The notes under the pieces: model-generated
What the model saw: the letters and a program-made list of their open reading frames with translations, nothing else
Database searches by the model: none
Told to the model about the DNA's origin: nothing
NCBI GenBank assembly: GCA_913047325.1
Contig: CAJWTP010000010.1
Span: 1 to 34,276, forward strand
From: an uncultured Gammaproteobacteria bacterium
GTDB taxonomy: Bacteria; Pseudomonadota; Gammaproteobacteria; PS1; Pseudothioglobaceae
Length of the DNA: 34,276 nt
Direction: 5' to 3'
Shown: piece after piece, positions 25,493-34,276 of the stretch
Numbering within the stretch: the first letter of the stretch is position 1
How the letters are laid out: each line of letters begins with the position of its first letter
Translations under genes and position numbers: made by a program

Positions 25493-26010
25493 CACAATTC
25501 CCCAGTGACTTCTTCAACACTTTTGCCACGCTTTGCAGCAACACTTTGTGGCGAAGACATTTTTGTTAAACCATCAATGGTAGCTCTGACAACACTGATA
25601 GGGTTTCGTGTACCGTTACATTTAGCTAATATGTCATGGACACCCACCGCCTCAAGAACACTACGCATCGGTCCACCGGCAATAACACCTGTACCCTCAG
25701 ATGCAGGTTGCATATAAACTTTTGCAGCCCCCACACATGAAGTAATTGGATAGTGCAGAGTTCCATTAACTATCGGGACAAGTTTCATAGATCTTTTTGC
25801 CCTATCCATTGCCTTTTGAATAGCTATAGGAACTTCGCGAGCTTTTCCGGTACCATAACCAACCTTACCATTGCCATCACCAACAACAACTAAAGCAGAA
25901 AAACCAAAAATTCGTCCGCCTTTAACTACCTTAACAACGCGTCGAATATTAACTAGTTTTTCGATAAATTCGCTTTCTTCTTTGTAATTGTTTTTGTTAT
26001 TTTTAGCCAT
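25492..26010 (-). CDS. rpsE: 30S ribosomal protein S5
   Basis: S5 lies at the mRNA entry site of the 30S subunit and influences accuracy. The 172-aa protein has the S5 RNA-binding domain ([20 protein letters not shown]) and the C-terminal fold with [20 protein letters not shown] and [19 protein letters not shown]. Its stop overlaps the rpmD start by one base, which suggests coupled translation. Confidence 0.98.
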   Translation of the reverse strand: MAKNNKNNYKEESEFIEKLVNIRRVVKVVKGGRIFGFSALVVVGDGNGKVGYGTGKAREVPIAIQKAMDRAKRSMKLVPIVNGTLHYPITSCVGAAKVYMQPASEGTGVIAGGPMRSVLEAVGVHDILAKCNGTRNPISVVRATIDGLTKMSSPQSVAAKRGKSVEEVTGEL

Positions 26011-26033
26011 CGTTTAAACCTGTATAAACTTTA

Positions 26034-26381
26034 TTAAAATTCTAAGCCGCCTTCTCTTGCTGCCTCAGCAAGGGCCTTAACTCGGCCATGGTATTTGAAG
26101 CCAGAACGATCAAAGGCAACCTTGGATACTTTGGCTTTTTTAGCAGCTTTTGCCACTAAATCACCGACCTTAGATGCCGCCTCAACGTTGCCTCCATTTT
26201 TTATTTTGGCGGATACACTGGATGCGGATGCTAGAGTCTTAGTACCACAGCTGCTAATTATCTGAGCGTATATGTGATTTGAAGACTTGTACACGCATAA
26301 ACGCTCCAGGTCTTTCTCGGCATGCTTCGCTCTAAATTTTGTCGCTCTTCTTATGCGCGCTTGTTTTTTTGCAGTTTTCAT
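26034..26381 (-). CDS. rplR: 50S ribosomal protein L18
   Basis: L18 binds 5S rRNA and anchors it to the central protuberance. The 115-aa protein has the basic start [36 protein letters not shown] and the C-terminal [20 protein letters not shown]. It lies between rplF and rpsE in the spc operon. Confidence 0.97.
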   Translation of the reverse strand: MKTAKKQARIRRATKFRAKHAEKDLERLCVYKSSNHIYAQIISSCGTKTLASASSVSAKIKNGGNVEAASKVGDLVAKAAKKAKVSKVAFDRSGFKYHGRVKALAEAAREGGLEF

Positions 26382-26401
26382 CTAACTCACCTTTTAATCA
26401 T

Positions 26402-26947
26402 TTATTTTTTCTTAGCATCCTTTCTAACAACATACTCATCAGTGTAGCGAACACCTTTTCCCTTGTATGGTTCAGGTGGACGGAAGGCTCTGATTTCTGC
26501 TGCTGCTTGTCCAACCTTTTGCTTATCAATGCCTTTCACCACAACTTCAGTCTGAGAAGGAGTTTCAACGCTAACGCCTTCCGGTAAATTGTAATTAACA
26601 GGATGTGAAAACCCTAAAGTCAAATTCAAAACTTTACCCCTAGCTTGCGCACGATAACCAACACCTATCAGTGTTAGCTTCTTCTCCCAGCCTTCTGAAA
26701 CACCTTTGATGAGATTGAAGGCGTTTGCTCTAGCGGTTCCAGCTTGTGCCCAGGCAGACTTCAGCTCTTTCTCGCTAGCCTTAACTGTCTCAAAAGTTAA
26801 TACATTGTCAGTGTTAGTAATAATCACCGCGGAGTGCACATTCATGCTCATTTCACCAAGCTTTCCCTTAACGGAAAATACACTGCCGGACTGTGAAACC
26901 TCAACTCCAGCTGGAATTGTAATAGGGGATTTTGCTATTCTAGACAT
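26402..26947 (-). CDS. rplF: 50S ribosomal protein L6
   Basis: L6 sits near the factor-binding site of the 50S subunit, next to the sarcin-ricin loop. The 181-aa protein (E. coli 177) has [16 protein letters not shown] at the start, [20 protein letters not shown] in the second domain and the conserved [15 protein letters not shown] near the end. Order and spacing are standard. Confidence 0.98.
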   Translation of the reverse strand: MSRIAKSPITIPAGVEVSQSGSVFSVKGKLGEMSMNVHSAVIITNTDNVLTFETVKASEKELKSAWAQAGTARANAFNLIKGVSEGWEKKLTLIGVGYRAQARGKVLNLTLGFSHPVNYNLPEGVSVETPSQTEVVVKGIDKQKVGQAAAEIRAFRPPEPYKGKGVRYTDEYVVRKDAKKK

Positions 26948-26962
26948 CCTAAATCTCCAATA

Positions 26963-27361
26963 TTATGAAACACTACACAACACTTCGCCACCAATATTTT
27001 GTGCCTTGGCAGCTTGCCCAGTCATCACACCCTTTGGAGTCGAAACAATGACGATTCCTAAGCCATTCATGACACTAGGCATATTGTCCTTGCTTGCATA
27101 AAAGCGCAAACTTGGCTTAGAGACTCTTTCAATTGAGTCAATAACCGGCTTTTTGTCGTAGTACTTTAAATTGATTGTTAATGTTTTATTGGCGGCAGAG
27201 TCTCCTTCAACTGCAAACGAGTTAATATAACCCTCAACCTGCAGTACACTTGCAATGCCGCTCTTTAGTTTTGAGGAGGGCATTATTACTTGTTCTTTAT
27301 TAACTGCATGGGCATTCCTAATGCGAGTCAACATGTCAGCTACTGGATCAGACATACTCAT
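26963..27361 (-). CDS. rpsH: 30S ribosomal protein S8
   Basis: S8 binds the central domain of 16S rRNA and, in E. coli, represses the spc operon. The 132-aa protein starts [17 protein letters not shown] and ends with the typical [15 protein letters not shown] region and GGEVLCSVS. It lies 10 bases after rpsN and 15 before rplF. Confidence 0.98.
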   Translation of the reverse strand: MSMSDPVADMLTRIRNAHAVNKEQVIMPSSKLKSGIASVLQVEGYINSFAVEGDSAANKTLTINLKYYDKKPVIDSIERVSKPSLRFYASKDNMPSVMNGLGIVIVSTPKGVMTGQAAKAQNIGGEVLCSVS

Positions 27362-27371
27362 AATTATTCTC

Positions 27372-27677
27372 CTACCAACTTGCTTTAGTTAATCCAGGAA
27401 CTTCGCCATTCATAGCGCGCTCTCTGAGATGAGTTTTGGCTAGTCCAAATTTACGATAGAATCCATGAGGACGACCGGAAAGGCCGCAACGGTTACGTTG
27501 ACGAACAGGTGAGGCATCTCTAGGAAGTGACTGCAACTTAATTACTGCCTGGAAACGGTCCTCATCTGAAGTATGAACACTCTTAATAATTTTCTTTAAT
27601 TCAAGACGTTTTTCTCGGTACTTTTCAACCAATTTTGCACGCTTGATATCTCTGTGTATCATAGACTTTTTAGCCAT
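27372..27677 (-). CDS. rpsN: 30S ribosomal protein S14, zinc-free long form
   Basis: S14 is a 30S head protein. The 101-aa length and the absence of paired CxxC motifs identify the long, zinc-free form usual in proteobacteria. Conserved sequence includes [20 protein letters not shown] and [15 protein letters not shown]. It lies four bases after rplE. Confidence 0.97.
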   Translation of the reverse strand: MAKKSMIHRDIKRAKLVEKYREKRLELKKIIKSVHTSDEDRFQAVIKLQSLPRDASPVRQRNRCGLSGRPHGFYRKFGLAKTHLRERAMNGEVPGLTKASW

Positions 27678-27681
27678 TACT

Positions 27682-28221
27682 TTATCCTTTAAATGGAAAA
27701 TTAAACATCGCTAATAGTTTCTTAGCATCATCATCATTCTTTGCATTGGTAGTGATTGCGATATCCATACCACGCACTTTTGTAACTTTCTCAAAATCAA
27801 TCTCTGGAAATACAATCTGTTCGGTAAGCCCCATATTGTAGTTTCCACGTCCATCAAACGATTTAGAGTTAAGGCCACGGAAATCTCTTACTCGAGGAAT
27901 AGCAATATTTACCAATCGGTCTAAGAACTCATACATTCTTTCTTTTCTCAATGTAACCTTGCAACCGATAGCATTTCCTTCTCTAAGTTTAAAGCTGGCT
28001 ACTGATTTACGGGCAAAACAGGTTAGCGGCTTTTGAGATGAGATCAACCCCAACTCTTCCAGTGCACTTTCCAAAACCTTTTTATCTCCTAAAGCACTGC
28101 CAAGGCCCATATTGATTGTAATCTTCTCAATCTTAGGCACTGCCATAGTATTTTCGATACCAAGCTCTTTCTTTAGCTTTGGTATAATCTCGTTTTTATA
28201 CTGTTCTTGCAATCTAGACAC
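27682..28221 (-). CDS. rplE: 50S ribosomal protein L5
   Basis: L5 binds 5S rRNA and contacts P-site tRNA. The 179-aa protein contains the family signature [33 protein letters not shown] and [18 protein letters not shown]. It is in the standard place between rplX and rpsN. Confidence 0.98.
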   Translation of the reverse strand: MSRLQEQYKNEIIPKLKKELGIENTMAVPKIEKITINMGLGSALGDKKVLESALEELGLISSQKPLTCFARKSVASFKLREGNAIGCKVTLRKERMYEFLDRLVNIAIPRVRDFRGLNSKSFDGRGNYNMGLTEQIVFPEIDFEKVTKVRGMDIAITTNAKNDDDAKKLLAMFNFPFKG

Positions 28222-28243
28222 TTCTCACCTATTCTTATTTATG

Positions 28244-28555
28244 TCAAAGTACGGCTTCACCGTTTGACTTGAAAAATCTTTCTTTTACACCCTCTTTACT
28301 AACTCTCATGCCCACACGGTCGGCTTTTTCAGTTTTATGGTTATATATCGCCACGTTGGAAACATCCAATGGCATCTCTTTCTCTTCAATGCCGCCCTGA
28401 ACACCTTCATTTGGATTTGGTCTAACACACTTTTTCGCCAAATTAATACCCTCAATAATTACTTTAGAACCAAAAACTTTAGTTACTGTACCAACAGAGC
28501 CTTTATCTTTGCCTGCAATTACAATAACTTCATCATTTAATTTAATCTTAATCAT
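28244..28555 (-). CDS. rplX: 50S ribosomal protein L24
   Basis: L24 starts 50S assembly by binding the 5' end of 23S rRNA. The 103-aa protein has the KOW motif [20 protein letters not shown] near the start and [20 protein letters not shown]. Its ATG shares one base with the rplN stop (TAATG), suggesting translational coupling. Confidence 0.97.
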   Translation of the reverse strand: MIKIKLNDEVIVIAGKDKGSVGTVTKVFGSKVIIEGINLAKKCVRPNPNEGVQGGIEEKEMPLDVSNVAIYNHKTEKADRVGMRVSKEGVKERFFKSNGEAVL

Positions 28556-28923
28556 TACAAAACCTCTGGTGCAAGCGAGACAATTTTCATAAACTGGGCA
28601 CTTCTTAATTCACGAGTGACTGGACCAAAAATACGAGTACCGATTGGCTCTAACTTTGTATTCAACAAAACAACTGCATTATTGTCAAAACGAATCCTTG
28701 AGCCATCTTTGCGACGCACACCTTGGGCGGTCCTAACAACCACTGCATCATAAACATCACCTTTTCTCACCTTACCGCGAGGAGAAGCCTCTTTAATGCT
28801 GACCTTAATCACATCACCTATATTGGCATAACGTCTTTTTGACCCGCCTAAAACTTTGATACACATCGCTCTAACAGCGCCACTGTTATCTGCAATATTT
28901 AATTTTGTTTGCATTTGAATCAT
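28555..28923 (-). CDS. rplN: 50S ribosomal protein L14
   Basis: L14 forms intersubunit bridges and contacts L19 and the silencing factor RsfS. The 122-aa protein starts [20 protein letters not shown] and has [17 protein letters not shown] and the conserved C-terminal [19 protein letters not shown]. It is the first gene of the spc segment and follows rpsQ by 25 bases. Confidence 0.98.
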   Translation of the reverse strand: MIQMQTKLNIADNSGAVRAMCIKVLGGSKRRYANIGDVIKVSIKEASPRGKVRKGDVYDAVVVRTAQGVRRKDGSRIRFDNNAVVLLNTKLEPIGTRIFGPVTRELRSAQFMKIVSLAPEVL

Positions 28924-28948
28924 GTTCTTCTCTCTACAATGCCATTAA

Positions 28949-29218
28949 TTAGTCAATTTCCACTGATTTTTCAACTATCTCTACCAAAGCCCAAGACTTA
29001 GTTTTTGAAAAAGGCTTAGACTCAGTAACCCTGACAACATCACCCAATCCACACTCGTTATTCTCGTCATGGGCGTGCACTTTAGTGCTACGTTTAATAT
29101 ATTTTTTATAAATCGGATGGCGCACTCTGCGTTCCACCAAAACGGCAATTGTCTTATCACGACTACTACTGATCACTTTGCCAGTTAACGCTCTCTCTAC
29201 TGAATTTGAATCGCTCAT
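28949..29218 (-). CDS. rpsQ: 30S ribosomal protein S17
   Basis: S17 binds the 5' domain of 16S rRNA early in assembly. The 89-aa protein contains [39 protein letters not shown] and [18 protein letters not shown]. Its ATG overlaps the rpmC stop by four bases (ATGA). It is the last gene of the S10-type segment. Confidence 0.97.
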   Translation of the reverse strand: MSDSNSVERALTGKVISSSRDKTIAVLVERRVRHPIYKKYIKRSTKVHAHDENNECGLGDVVRVTESKPFSKTKSWALVEIVEKSVEID

Positions 29219-29403
29219 GATTGCTTCTCTTTTATAATTGTTTTAATTTGGGCAATTGACCTTCTCGTATTACCAAGCTTAGACAAATCAGCCAGTTGAG
29301 AGTTACGATGCTGCATGCGTAGCTCGAAATGCTCTTTTAAAAGTGTCATTAACGTTTCATTTAGTTGAGAAACATCTTGATCTCTTAGTTCTTTAACATT
29401 CAT
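29215..29403 (-). CDS. rpmC: 50S ribosomal protein L29
   Basis: L29 is a small two-helix protein at the peptide exit tunnel, near the docking site for trigger factor and SRP. The 62-aa protein shows [32 protein letters not shown] and [15 protein letters not shown]. It overlaps rplP by one base upstream and rpsQ by four bases downstream. Confidence 0.97.
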   Translation of the reverse strand: MNVKELRDQDVSQLNETLMTLLKEHFELRMQHRNSQLADLSKLGNTRRSIAQIKTIIKEKQS

Positions 29404-29813
29404 TACATTATTGTCCGTTTAATTATCGCTGTCTTAACAGGAAGTTTTGCAGCTGCAAGCTCGAAAGCTTCCTTAGCGACAGTTTCTTCAACACCCTGCA
29501 TTTCAAATAACATCTGTCCTGGCTTAATCTGTGCGACCCAATATTCCACACTGCCTTTACCTTTGCCCATGCGAACTTCTAAAGGCTTTTTGGTTATCGG
29601 CTTATCAGGAAAAACGCGAATCCAAATTTTGCCTTGACGTTTAACATGTCTAGTCATCGCCCGACGTGCAGCCTCAATTTGTCTGGCAGTCATGCGGCAC
29701 CTGCCAGTCGCCTGTAGACCAATTTCACCAAAACTAACATTGTGCCCATTGGCTAAACCGCGATTGCGCCCCTTCATGACTTTTCGAAATTTTGTACGTT
29801 TAGGTTGTAACAT
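29403..29813 (-). CDS. rplP: 50S ribosomal protein L16
   Basis: L16 contacts A-site tRNA and is needed for late 50S assembly. The 136-aa protein starts [19 protein letters not shown] and holds [20 protein letters not shown] and [19 protein letters not shown], as in all bacterial L16. It lies between rpsC and rpmC. Confidence 0.98.
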   Translation of the reverse strand: MLQPKRTKFRKVMKGRNRGLANGHNVSFGEIGLQATGRCRMTARQIEAARRAMTRHVKRQGKIWIRVFPDKPITKKPLEVRMGKGKGSVEYWVAQIKPGQMLFEMQGVEETVAKEAFELAAAKLPVKTAIIKRTIM

Positions 29814-29825
29814 TTCTAAATTCCT

Positions 29826-30518
29826 TTACTTTTTGCCTAATTGCTTGCCTGAACCACGCTTTGAAACTTCCTCTAAAGTGCCTTTTTTATGATCCAAAAT
29901 TTCACCCTTGAAAATCCAAACCTTAATACCAATAACACCGTACTGAGTGTTTGCACGGAAAGAACTGTAGTCTACATCTGCTCTAAAGGTATGGAGTGGA
30001 ACTCGTCCCTCTCTATACCACTCAGATCGCGCAATTTCAGCGCCGTTTAGTCGACCGCTAACCATGACTTTAATTCCAAGCGCACCTATACGAGTAGCAT
30101 TACCCAGAACTCTTTTAACTGCACGACGATACATCACACGCTTTTCAAGTTGTTGCGCAATATTTTCAGCTACCAAACGTGCGTCAAGCTCTGGTTGTTT
30201 AACTTCCTCAATTGCAATATGAACTGCAACACCCATTTTTTCCGAAACTAATTTCTTTAAACGCTCTATATCTGAACCTTTTTTGCCTATTACAATTCCT
30301 GGTCGAGCTGTGTAAATAGTAATTTTTGCACTATTTGAAAGACGCTCAATACTTATACGACTAACAGAGGCTGATGTTAGTTCATTAAATAAAAAATCTC
30401 TTACCTCAATATCAGACAAAAGGTAATTACGATAGTCTTTGCCATTGGCATACCACTTAGAGTCCCAATCTCTAACGATTCCTAACCTGATACCTTTTGG
30501 ATTTACTTTTTGACCCAT
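29826..30518 (-). CDS. rpsC: 30S ribosomal protein S3
   Basis: S3 lies at the mRNA entry tunnel and takes part in helicase activity. The 230-aa protein begins [20 protein letters not shown], has a KH domain with [19 protein letters not shown] and the C-terminal domain with [19 protein letters not shown]. The basic tail ends SGKQLGKK. Confidence 0.98.
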   Translation of the reverse strand: MGQKVNPKGIRLGIVRDWDSKWYANGKDYRNYLLSDIEVRDFLFNELTSASVSRISIERLSNSAKITIYTARPGIVIGKKGSDIERLKKLVSEKMGVAVHIAIEEVKQPELDARLVAENIAQQLEKRVMYRRAVKRVLGNATRIGALGIKVMVSGRLNGAEIARSEWYREGRVPLHTFRADVDYSSFRANTQYGVIGIKVWIFKGEILDHKKGTLEEVSKRGSGKQLGKK

Positions 30519-30524
30519 AACTAT

Positions 30525-30857
30525 TTACTCGCTTACGCCAACAGTAATGTGGCTAGTTCGTTTAAAAATTCTATTCGCTCTGCCTTTTGCACGAGGGCGA
30601 ATTCTCTTCATGGTAGACCCTTCATCAATTAATACACTACTTACCTTCAATTCATCAATATCCAAACCATCGTTATGTTCAGCATTAGAAATCGCGGAGT
30701 TCAATACCTTTTTAACTAAAACAGCAGCTTTCTTATTGCTGAACGATAAAATATTTAGTGCCTGCTCAACAGGCTTATTTCGAATCTGATCAGCTATTAA
30801 TCTAACCTTGAATGGTGAGATCTTTGCGTATTTGTGTATTGCTTTAACTTCTTTCAT
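30525..30857 (-). CDS. rplV: 50S ribosomal protein L22
   Basis: L22 has a beta-hairpin reaching into the peptide exit tunnel, part of the macrolide-sensitive constriction. The 110-aa protein contains [40 protein letters not shown] and the hairpin tip region [20 protein letters not shown]. It lies seven... that is a six-base gap after which rpsC follows, and ten bases-class spacing to rpsS upstream. Confidence 0.97.
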   Translation of the reverse strand: MKEVKAIHKYAKISPFKVRLIADQIRNKPVEQALNILSFSNKKAAVLVKKVLNSAISNAEHNDGLDIDELKVSSVLIDEGSTMKRIRPRAKGRANRIFKRTSHITVGVSE

Positions 30858-30866
30858 TGTTTCACC

Positions 30867-31142
30867 CTATGCGTTCGGCTTTCGGTCACCAGAGTGAACC
30901 TTAAATGTGCGTGTTGACGCAAACTCTCCCAATTTGTGACCTATCATATTCTCATTGATTGATACTGGAACATGTGCACGACCGTTATGAACTGCAATCG
31001 TTAAGCCGATCATTTCTGGCACAATTACTGAACGACGAGACCAAGTTTTAATTGGTCTTCTGTCTTTGCTTTCCTGAGCCTTTAATACTTTTTGTATTAA
31101 ATGTTCATCGACAAATGGTCCTTTTCTAAGTGATCTAGCCAT
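30867..31142 (-). CDS. rpsS: 30S ribosomal protein S19
   Basis: S19 is a 30S head protein that partners with S13 and contacts A-site tRNA. The 91-aa protein begins [19 protein letters not shown] and has [20 protein letters not shown] and [20 protein letters not shown], nearly invariant blocks. It follows rplB by two bases. Confidence 0.98.
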   Translation of the reverse strand: MARSLRKGPFVDEHLIQKVLKAQESKDRRPIKTWSRRSVIVPEMIGLTIAVHNGRAHVPVSINENMIGHKLGEFASTRTFKVHSGDRKPNA

Positions 31143-31144
31143 AA

Positions 31145-31978
31145 TTACCCTTTATTTTTTCTACGACGTACAATTAACTTGTCTGTGCGCTTATTACTTC
31201 GAGTTTTATACCCTTTAGTTGGAACGCCCCAAGGTGATACTGGGTGTCTACCACCACTAGTTTTTCCTTCACCACCACCATGTGGATGGTCAACAGGGTT
31301 CATCACAACACCACGAACAGTTGGTCTTACGCCTCTCCAACGAGAAGCTCCAGCTTTACCTAACTTTCTTAAACTGTGTTCAGACTTTGATACTTCACCT
31401 AAAGTTGCACGACAATCAGCCAAAACTTTTCTAACCTCTCCAGATCGCAGTCTTAAAGTCACATAAGCGCCCTCTTTGGCAACTAGCTGAACTGAAGTCC
31501 CGGCACTTCTAGCAATCTGAGCGCCTTTTTTAGGTTTTAATTCAACACAGTGCACAACACTTCCAAGAGGGATATTACTTAACGGTAAACAGTTACCCCT
31601 TTGGATGGCAACTGAGTTACCAGAAATTATCTTATCACCCGCTTTTATCCTTCTTGGTGCAATGATATAACGCCTTTCACCGTCATCATATAAAACTAAT
31701 GCAATATTGGCACTACGGTTTGGGTCGTACTCAATACGCTCAACCGTCGCAAAAATATCATCCTTATTACGCTTAAAATCAATAACTCTATATCTTTGTT
31801 TATGACCGCCACCTCTGTGTCTAATCGTAATCTTCCCACGATTGTTACGACCACTTATCCTATTCTTGCTTTCTGTTAATGGCGCAAAAGGCTTACCTTT
31901 ATGCAACTCCTTATCTACAACATTAATTACAAAACGTCTTCCTGGTGATGTTGGTTTTCTTTTAATAACTGTTGCCAT
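31145..31978 (-). CDS. rplB: 50S ribosomal protein L2
   Basis: L2 lies close to the peptidyl-transferase centre and bridges the subunits. Starting at the ATG at 31978 the protein is 277 aa (family about 275) and begins [17 protein letters not shown]. An in-frame start ten codons upstream would overlap the end of rplW and is rejected. The signature [20 protein letters not shown] with the catalytic-region His is present, and the tail ends [13 protein letters not shown]. Confidence 0.98.
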   Translation of the reverse strand: MATVIKRKPTSPGRRFVINVVDKELHKGKPFAPLTESKNRISGRNNRGKITIRHRGGGHKQRYRVIDFKRNKDDIFATVERIEYDPNRSANIALVLYDDGERRYIIAPRRIKAGDKIISGNSVAIQRGNCLPLSNIPLGSVVHCVELKPKKGAQIARSAGTSVQLVAKEGAYVTLRLRSGEVRKVLADCRATLGEVSKSEHSLRKLGKAGASRWRGVRPTVRGVVMNPVDHPHGGGEGKTSGGRHPVSPWGVPTKGYKTRSNKRTDKLIVRRRKNKG

Positions 31979-31988
31979 AATATTTTCT

Positions 31989-32279
31989 CTAAGAAGCGCT
32001 AACGTCAATCATCTGACCTTCAGATACTTTGACGACTGCTTTTTTCCAATTAACACGACGACCAACTTTACCTTTAAAGATTTTTTTCTTACCTTTAACA
32101 TTTGAAGTAGTAACGCCCTCAACCTTAACACCAAATAAAGTTTCAACTGCAGCACTAATTTCTCTCTTATTACTGTCAGTTCTTACTTTGAAAACGTACT
32201 GATTATTCGCTGTAGACAATGTAGTTTTTTCAGAAACAATTGGCCCAAGTAAAACTTTTAATACCTTCTCTTGATTCAT
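31989..32279 (-). CDS. rplW: 50S ribosomal protein L23
   Basis: L23 surrounds the exit tunnel and docks trigger factor and SRP. The 96-aa protein contains [40 protein letters not shown] and [17 protein letters not shown]. Its ATG overlaps the rplD stop by four bases (ATGA), so the two are probably translationally coupled. Confidence 0.97.
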   Translation of the reverse strand: MNQEKVLKVLLGPIVSEKTTLSTANNQYVFKVRTDSNKREISAAVETLFGVKVEGVTTSNVKGKKKIFKGKVGRRVNWKKAVVKVSEGQMIDVSAS

Positions 32280-32890
32280 AGCATTGCCTCAACTTTTTTT
32301 AGTGCAGCTTTAGTCATAACAACATTTTCATATCCAATAAGACTCACAGGATCAATACTTTGAGTGTCACAAACACCTACATGATATAAATTACGTGAAG
32401 ATAGATATAAATTCTCATCTAGCTCGTCAGTCATTAATAAAGCATCTTTGACTTCTAGAGATTTCATCAAAGAAGTGATATTTTTTGTTTTTGGTTCGTT
32501 GACATCGAACTCTGACACGACCTTTAAACGGTCAGTACGTATCAATTCTGAAAAGATAACACTGATTGCACCTTTGTACATTTTCTTATTTACTTTTTGA
32601 GTAAAGTTACGAGGCTGCGCAGCAAAAGTAACTCCACCACTCCTCCAAATAGGACTTCTTGTGGTACCCGCACGAGCACGACCTGTGCCTTTTTGTTTCC
32701 ATGGTTTTTTACCGCCACCACTAACTTCTGAACGATTCTTTTGCGCCTTAGAACCACTTCTACCAGTTGCCATATAAGCTGTAGTAATTTGATGAACCAA
32801 TGATTCATTGTAGTCACGATTAAAAACAACGTCAGACACCTCTTGCGAAGTGGACTTGTTTGTCTTTAAATTTAATACCTTTACTTTCAT
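32276..32890 (-). CDS. rplD: 50S ribosomal protein L4
   Basis: L4 has a loop reaching into the exit tunnel and, in E. coli, represses the S10 operon. The 204-aa protein has the tunnel loop region [20 protein letters not shown] and [20 protein letters not shown]. The usual leader target upstream of rpsJ appears to be absent here, so L4 feedback may not work in the E. coli manner. Confidence 0.97.
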   Translation of the reverse strand: MKVKVLNLKTNKSTSQEVSDVVFNRDYNESLVHQITTAYMATGRSGSKAQKNRSEVSGGGKKPWKQKGTGRARAGTTRSPIWRSGGVTFAAQPRNFTQKVNKKMYKGAISVIFSELIRTDRLKVVSEFDVNEPKTKNITSLMKSLEVKDALLMTDELDENLYLSSRNLYHVGVCDTQSIDPVSLIGYENVVMTKAALKKVEAML

Positions 32891-32914
32891 CTCAAAACCT
32901 TTTCTATGAATCCT

Positions 32915-33811
32915 TTATTTGTCCTCAGTTTCTTCTTTTTCGTCAGCCTCATTTTCAGTTTCATCTGACTCAGTTTCTACTGCTTCTATAGCTTCTACAG
33001 CTTCTATTTTTGTTTCTACAGGAGCTTCTTCAGCTGCTGCATCTATAGTGGCTTCTTCTACTACTGGAGCTTCTTCAGCTGCCGCTTCTGCAGCTTCTAT
33101 TGCTTGAGCTTTTGCAGCGTTTTCTTCAGCAAGCTGCTTACTAATTTGTGCATTAACACTGTTTTTTTTGTCTGATAGAATGACCTTGACAAAACCATTT
33201 TTTGCGCCTGGAATGGCACCTTTTATCAATAATAGGTTACGCTCACTATCAACTCTGAGAATCTCTAGGCATTCTTCAGTAACCTGCTCATTGCCCATCT
33301 GTCCAGCCATCTTCTTGCCTTTAAATACGCGTCCAGGTGTTTGACACTGTCCAGTAGATCCAAGAGCGCGATGTGAAAGTGAGTTTCCGTGTGTTGCATC
33401 CTGCATACTAAAATTATGACGCTTTACACCACCCTGAAAACCTTTACCTTTTGATTGACCTGTTACATTGACAAAATGTCCAGCACCGAAGATAGATACA
33501 TCAAATGCCGACATTTCTGCTAATTCTGTTTCGTTAGCTCTTATTTCCCAAAGCCCTAGGCCAATTTCCTGAGAGGCTTTAGCATAATGACCTTTTAGGG
33601 CACTACTAATTCGCCCAACTTTAGCCTGACCTTTCCTATTGTTCTTGGCACCAGTAGTAATCTGAACAGCATTGTAACCATCAGTATCGGTAGTCTTCTT
33701 TTGCACTACTCTGTTAGGTTCAATCTTAATAACACTCACAGCAGATGCCGAACCGTCATCAGACAAAAGCCTTGTCATTCCTAATTTTTGTCCTACTAAT
33801 GCAATTGCCAT
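32915..33811 (-). CDS. rplC: 50S ribosomal protein L3 with long acidic C-terminal tail
   Basis: L3 starts 50S assembly and reaches toward the peptidyl-transferase centre. Residues 1 to about 213 form a normal L3, including [20 protein letters not shown] with the Gln that PrmB methylates in E. coli, and [19 protein letters not shown]. The family normally ends near residue 210. Here about 85 more residues follow, rich in Ala and Glu. In the last 71 residues about 27 are Asp or Glu and only 4 are Lys. The unit EEAPV occurs twice (246-250 and 261-265). The reading frame is open throughout and ends before rplD, so this is a genuine extension, probably disordered. Its function is unknown. Confidence 0.95.
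   Translation of the reverse strand: MAIALVGQKLGMTRLLSDDGSASAVSVIKIEPNRVVQKKTTDTDGYNAVQITTGAKNNRKGQAKVGRISSALKGHYAKASQEIGLGLWEIRANETELAEMSAFDVSIFGAGHFVNVTGQSKGKGFQGGVKRHNFSMQDATHGNSLSHRALGSTGQCQTPGRVFKGKKMAGQMGNEQVTEECLEILRVDSERNLLLIKGAIPGAKNGFVKVILSDKKNSVNAQISKQLAEENAAKAQAIEAAEAAAEEAPVVEEATIDAAAEEAPVETKIEAVEAIEAVETESDETENEADEKEETEDK
33021..33082. repeat. 17-bp direct repeat inside the rplC tail
   Basis: The 17-base unit GGAGCTTCTTCAGCTGC (plus-strand sense) occurs at 33021-33037 and 33066-33082, exactly 45 bases apart, a whole number of codons. It encodes the repeated Ala/Glu/Pro unit of the L3 tail and suggests that the tail grew by in-frame duplication. Confidence 0.75.
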
Positions 33812-33828
33812 TTTCTTTATCCCATCTA

Positions 33829-34140
33829 TTAGTTAAGTTGAATTTTGACATCAACGCCGGCTGCAAGGTCTAACTTCATTAGCGCATCTACTGTTTTATC
33901 TGTCGGACTAATAACATCCATCAATCTAACGTAAGTTCTCAATTCGTATTGATCTCTAGCATCCTTGTTAACGTGCGGAGAAGTCAACACAGTAAAACGC
34001 TCTTTCTTGGTAGGCAAAGGAATTGGCCCCCTCACACTAGCTCCTGTGCGCTTAGCTGTCTCTACAATCTCTACGGCTGATTTATCGATTAAACGATGAT
34101 CAAATGCCTTTAATTTAATTCTAATATTTTTATTGCTCAT
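33829..34140 (-). CDS. rpsJ: 30S ribosomal protein S10
   Basis: S10 is a 30S head protein that also binds NusB in transcription antitermination. The 103-aa protein begins [20 protein letters not shown] and has the signature [20 protein letters not shown] and the tail [13 protein letters not shown]. It is the first gene after tuf, preceded by a strong terminator, and leaves only about 30 bases for a leader of its own. Confidence 0.98.
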   Translation of the reverse strand: MSNKNIRIKLKAFDHRLIDKSAVEIVETAKRTGASVRGPIPLPTKKERFTVLTSPHVNKDARDQYELRTYVRLMDVISPTDKTVDALMKLDLAAGVDVKIQLN

Positions 34141-34172
34141 TTGCCTATTTGCCTTCTCTGACTTATGAAACG

Positions 34173-34205
34173 AAAAAACCGTCGATTATACAATAATTCG
34201 ACGGT
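34173..34205 (-). terminator. Rho-independent terminator downstream of tuf
   Basis: On the minus strand the arms ACCGTCGA and TCGACGGT pair over eight bases and continue as TTAT with ATAA, with a single bulged base and a TGT loop, followed by a run of six T residues. It lies 15 bases after the tuf stop codon and should separate the str-type transcript from the S10 operon. Confidence 0.85.
34185..34190 (-). promoter_or_regulatory. TATAAT inside the terminator, candidate S10 promoter -10
   Basis: The minus strand has a perfect TATAAT in the loop and inner stem of the tuf terminator. A start near 34178 would give a leader of about 38 bases before rpsJ. No good -35 hexamer lies at the right distance, so the call is tentative, but the space left makes a promoter here likely. 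Confidence 0.35.
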
Positions 34206-34220
34206 CTTCACTCACCTTAT

Positions 34221-34276
34221 TTATTCCGTAATCTTCGAGACCACGCCTGCACCAACGGTGCGTCCGCCTTCTCTGA
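34221..34276 (-). CDS. tuf: Elongation factor Tu, C-terminal end only
   Basis: The last 17 codons and stop of a minus-strand gene are visible. They read REGGRTVGAGVVSKITE, the universal C-terminus of EF-Tu, the GTPase that brings aminoacyl-tRNA to the ribosome. The rest of the gene lies beyond the right edge. Its place directly before rpsJ is the standard str-S10 order. Confidence 0.95.
   Translation of the reverse strand, partial: REGGRTVGAGVVSKITE

Noticed and set aside
32919-33107. Ser/Ala-rich plus-strand ORF
   Set aside because: It is the reverse-strand shadow of the repetitive L3 tail; low complexity alone explains the open frame.

Overview
The window looks like chromosomal DNA from an AT-rich gammaproteobacterium. 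The evidence is a full proteobacterial S10-spc-alpha ribosomal protein cluster with long zinc-free S14, a large membrane-anchored FadE of the gammaproteobacterial type, and short intergenic gaps. The mix of a TAXI-type TRAP transporter, aspartase and fatty-acid genes with a small, AT-rich style would fit a marine lineage (a SUP05/Thioglobus-like relative is my guess). No rRNA or tRNA marker is present to prove it.

Region 1 (1-8175) is a nutrient-uptake locus. On the minus strand are a TAXI solute-binding protein, a fused 4TM/12TM TRAP permease and a PLP aminotransferase that runs off the left edge. Divergent from them, on the plus strand, lie an RpiR-type regulator and aspartase (aspA). A nitrilase-family amidohydrolase faces aspA. 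A perfect 16-bp palindrome sits in the -35 region of a predicted extended -10 promoter for the TAXI gene, and a perfect terminator hairpin lies between the binding-protein and permease genes. Together these suggest regulated import and deamination or transamination of an amino acid or related dicarboxylate.

Region 2 (8176-9136) is a very AT-rich stretch: a 328-bp gap with CGATAT repeats, then a small SAM methyltransferase resembling the METTL27/WBSCR27 group.

Region 3 (9204-19696) is a six-gene minus-strand beta-oxidation operon: fadE, a FadN-type hydroxyacyl-CoA dehydrogenase/enoyl-CoA hydratase fusion, fadA thiolase, a nitronate-monooxygenase-family flavoprotein, a DUF2889 protein and a FadD-type acyl-CoA ligase. 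An AraC-type regulator is divergent, and its promoter region carries a 9-bp inverted repeat.

Region 4 (19704-34276) is the translation cluster, all on the minus strand: end of tuf, rpsJ-rplC-rplD-rplW-rplB-rpsS-rplV-rpsC-rplP-rpmC-rpsQ, rplN-rplX-rplE-rpsN-rpsH-rplF-rplR-rpsE-rpmD-rplO-secY-rpmJ, rpsM-rpsK-rpsD-rpoA-rplQ, followed without a visible break by rpsU and a YqeY-family gene. Two ribosomal proteins carry unusual low-complexity tails: L3 has a long acidic C-terminal tail and L30 a Lys/Ala-rich N-terminal extension.

Most of the window is conventional. I did not find a clearly new system. The most interesting points are the TAXI/aminotransferase/aspartase locus with its regulatory sites, the NMO and DUF2889 genes inside the fad operon, the charged ribosomal tails, and rpsU-yqeY attached to the alpha operon.
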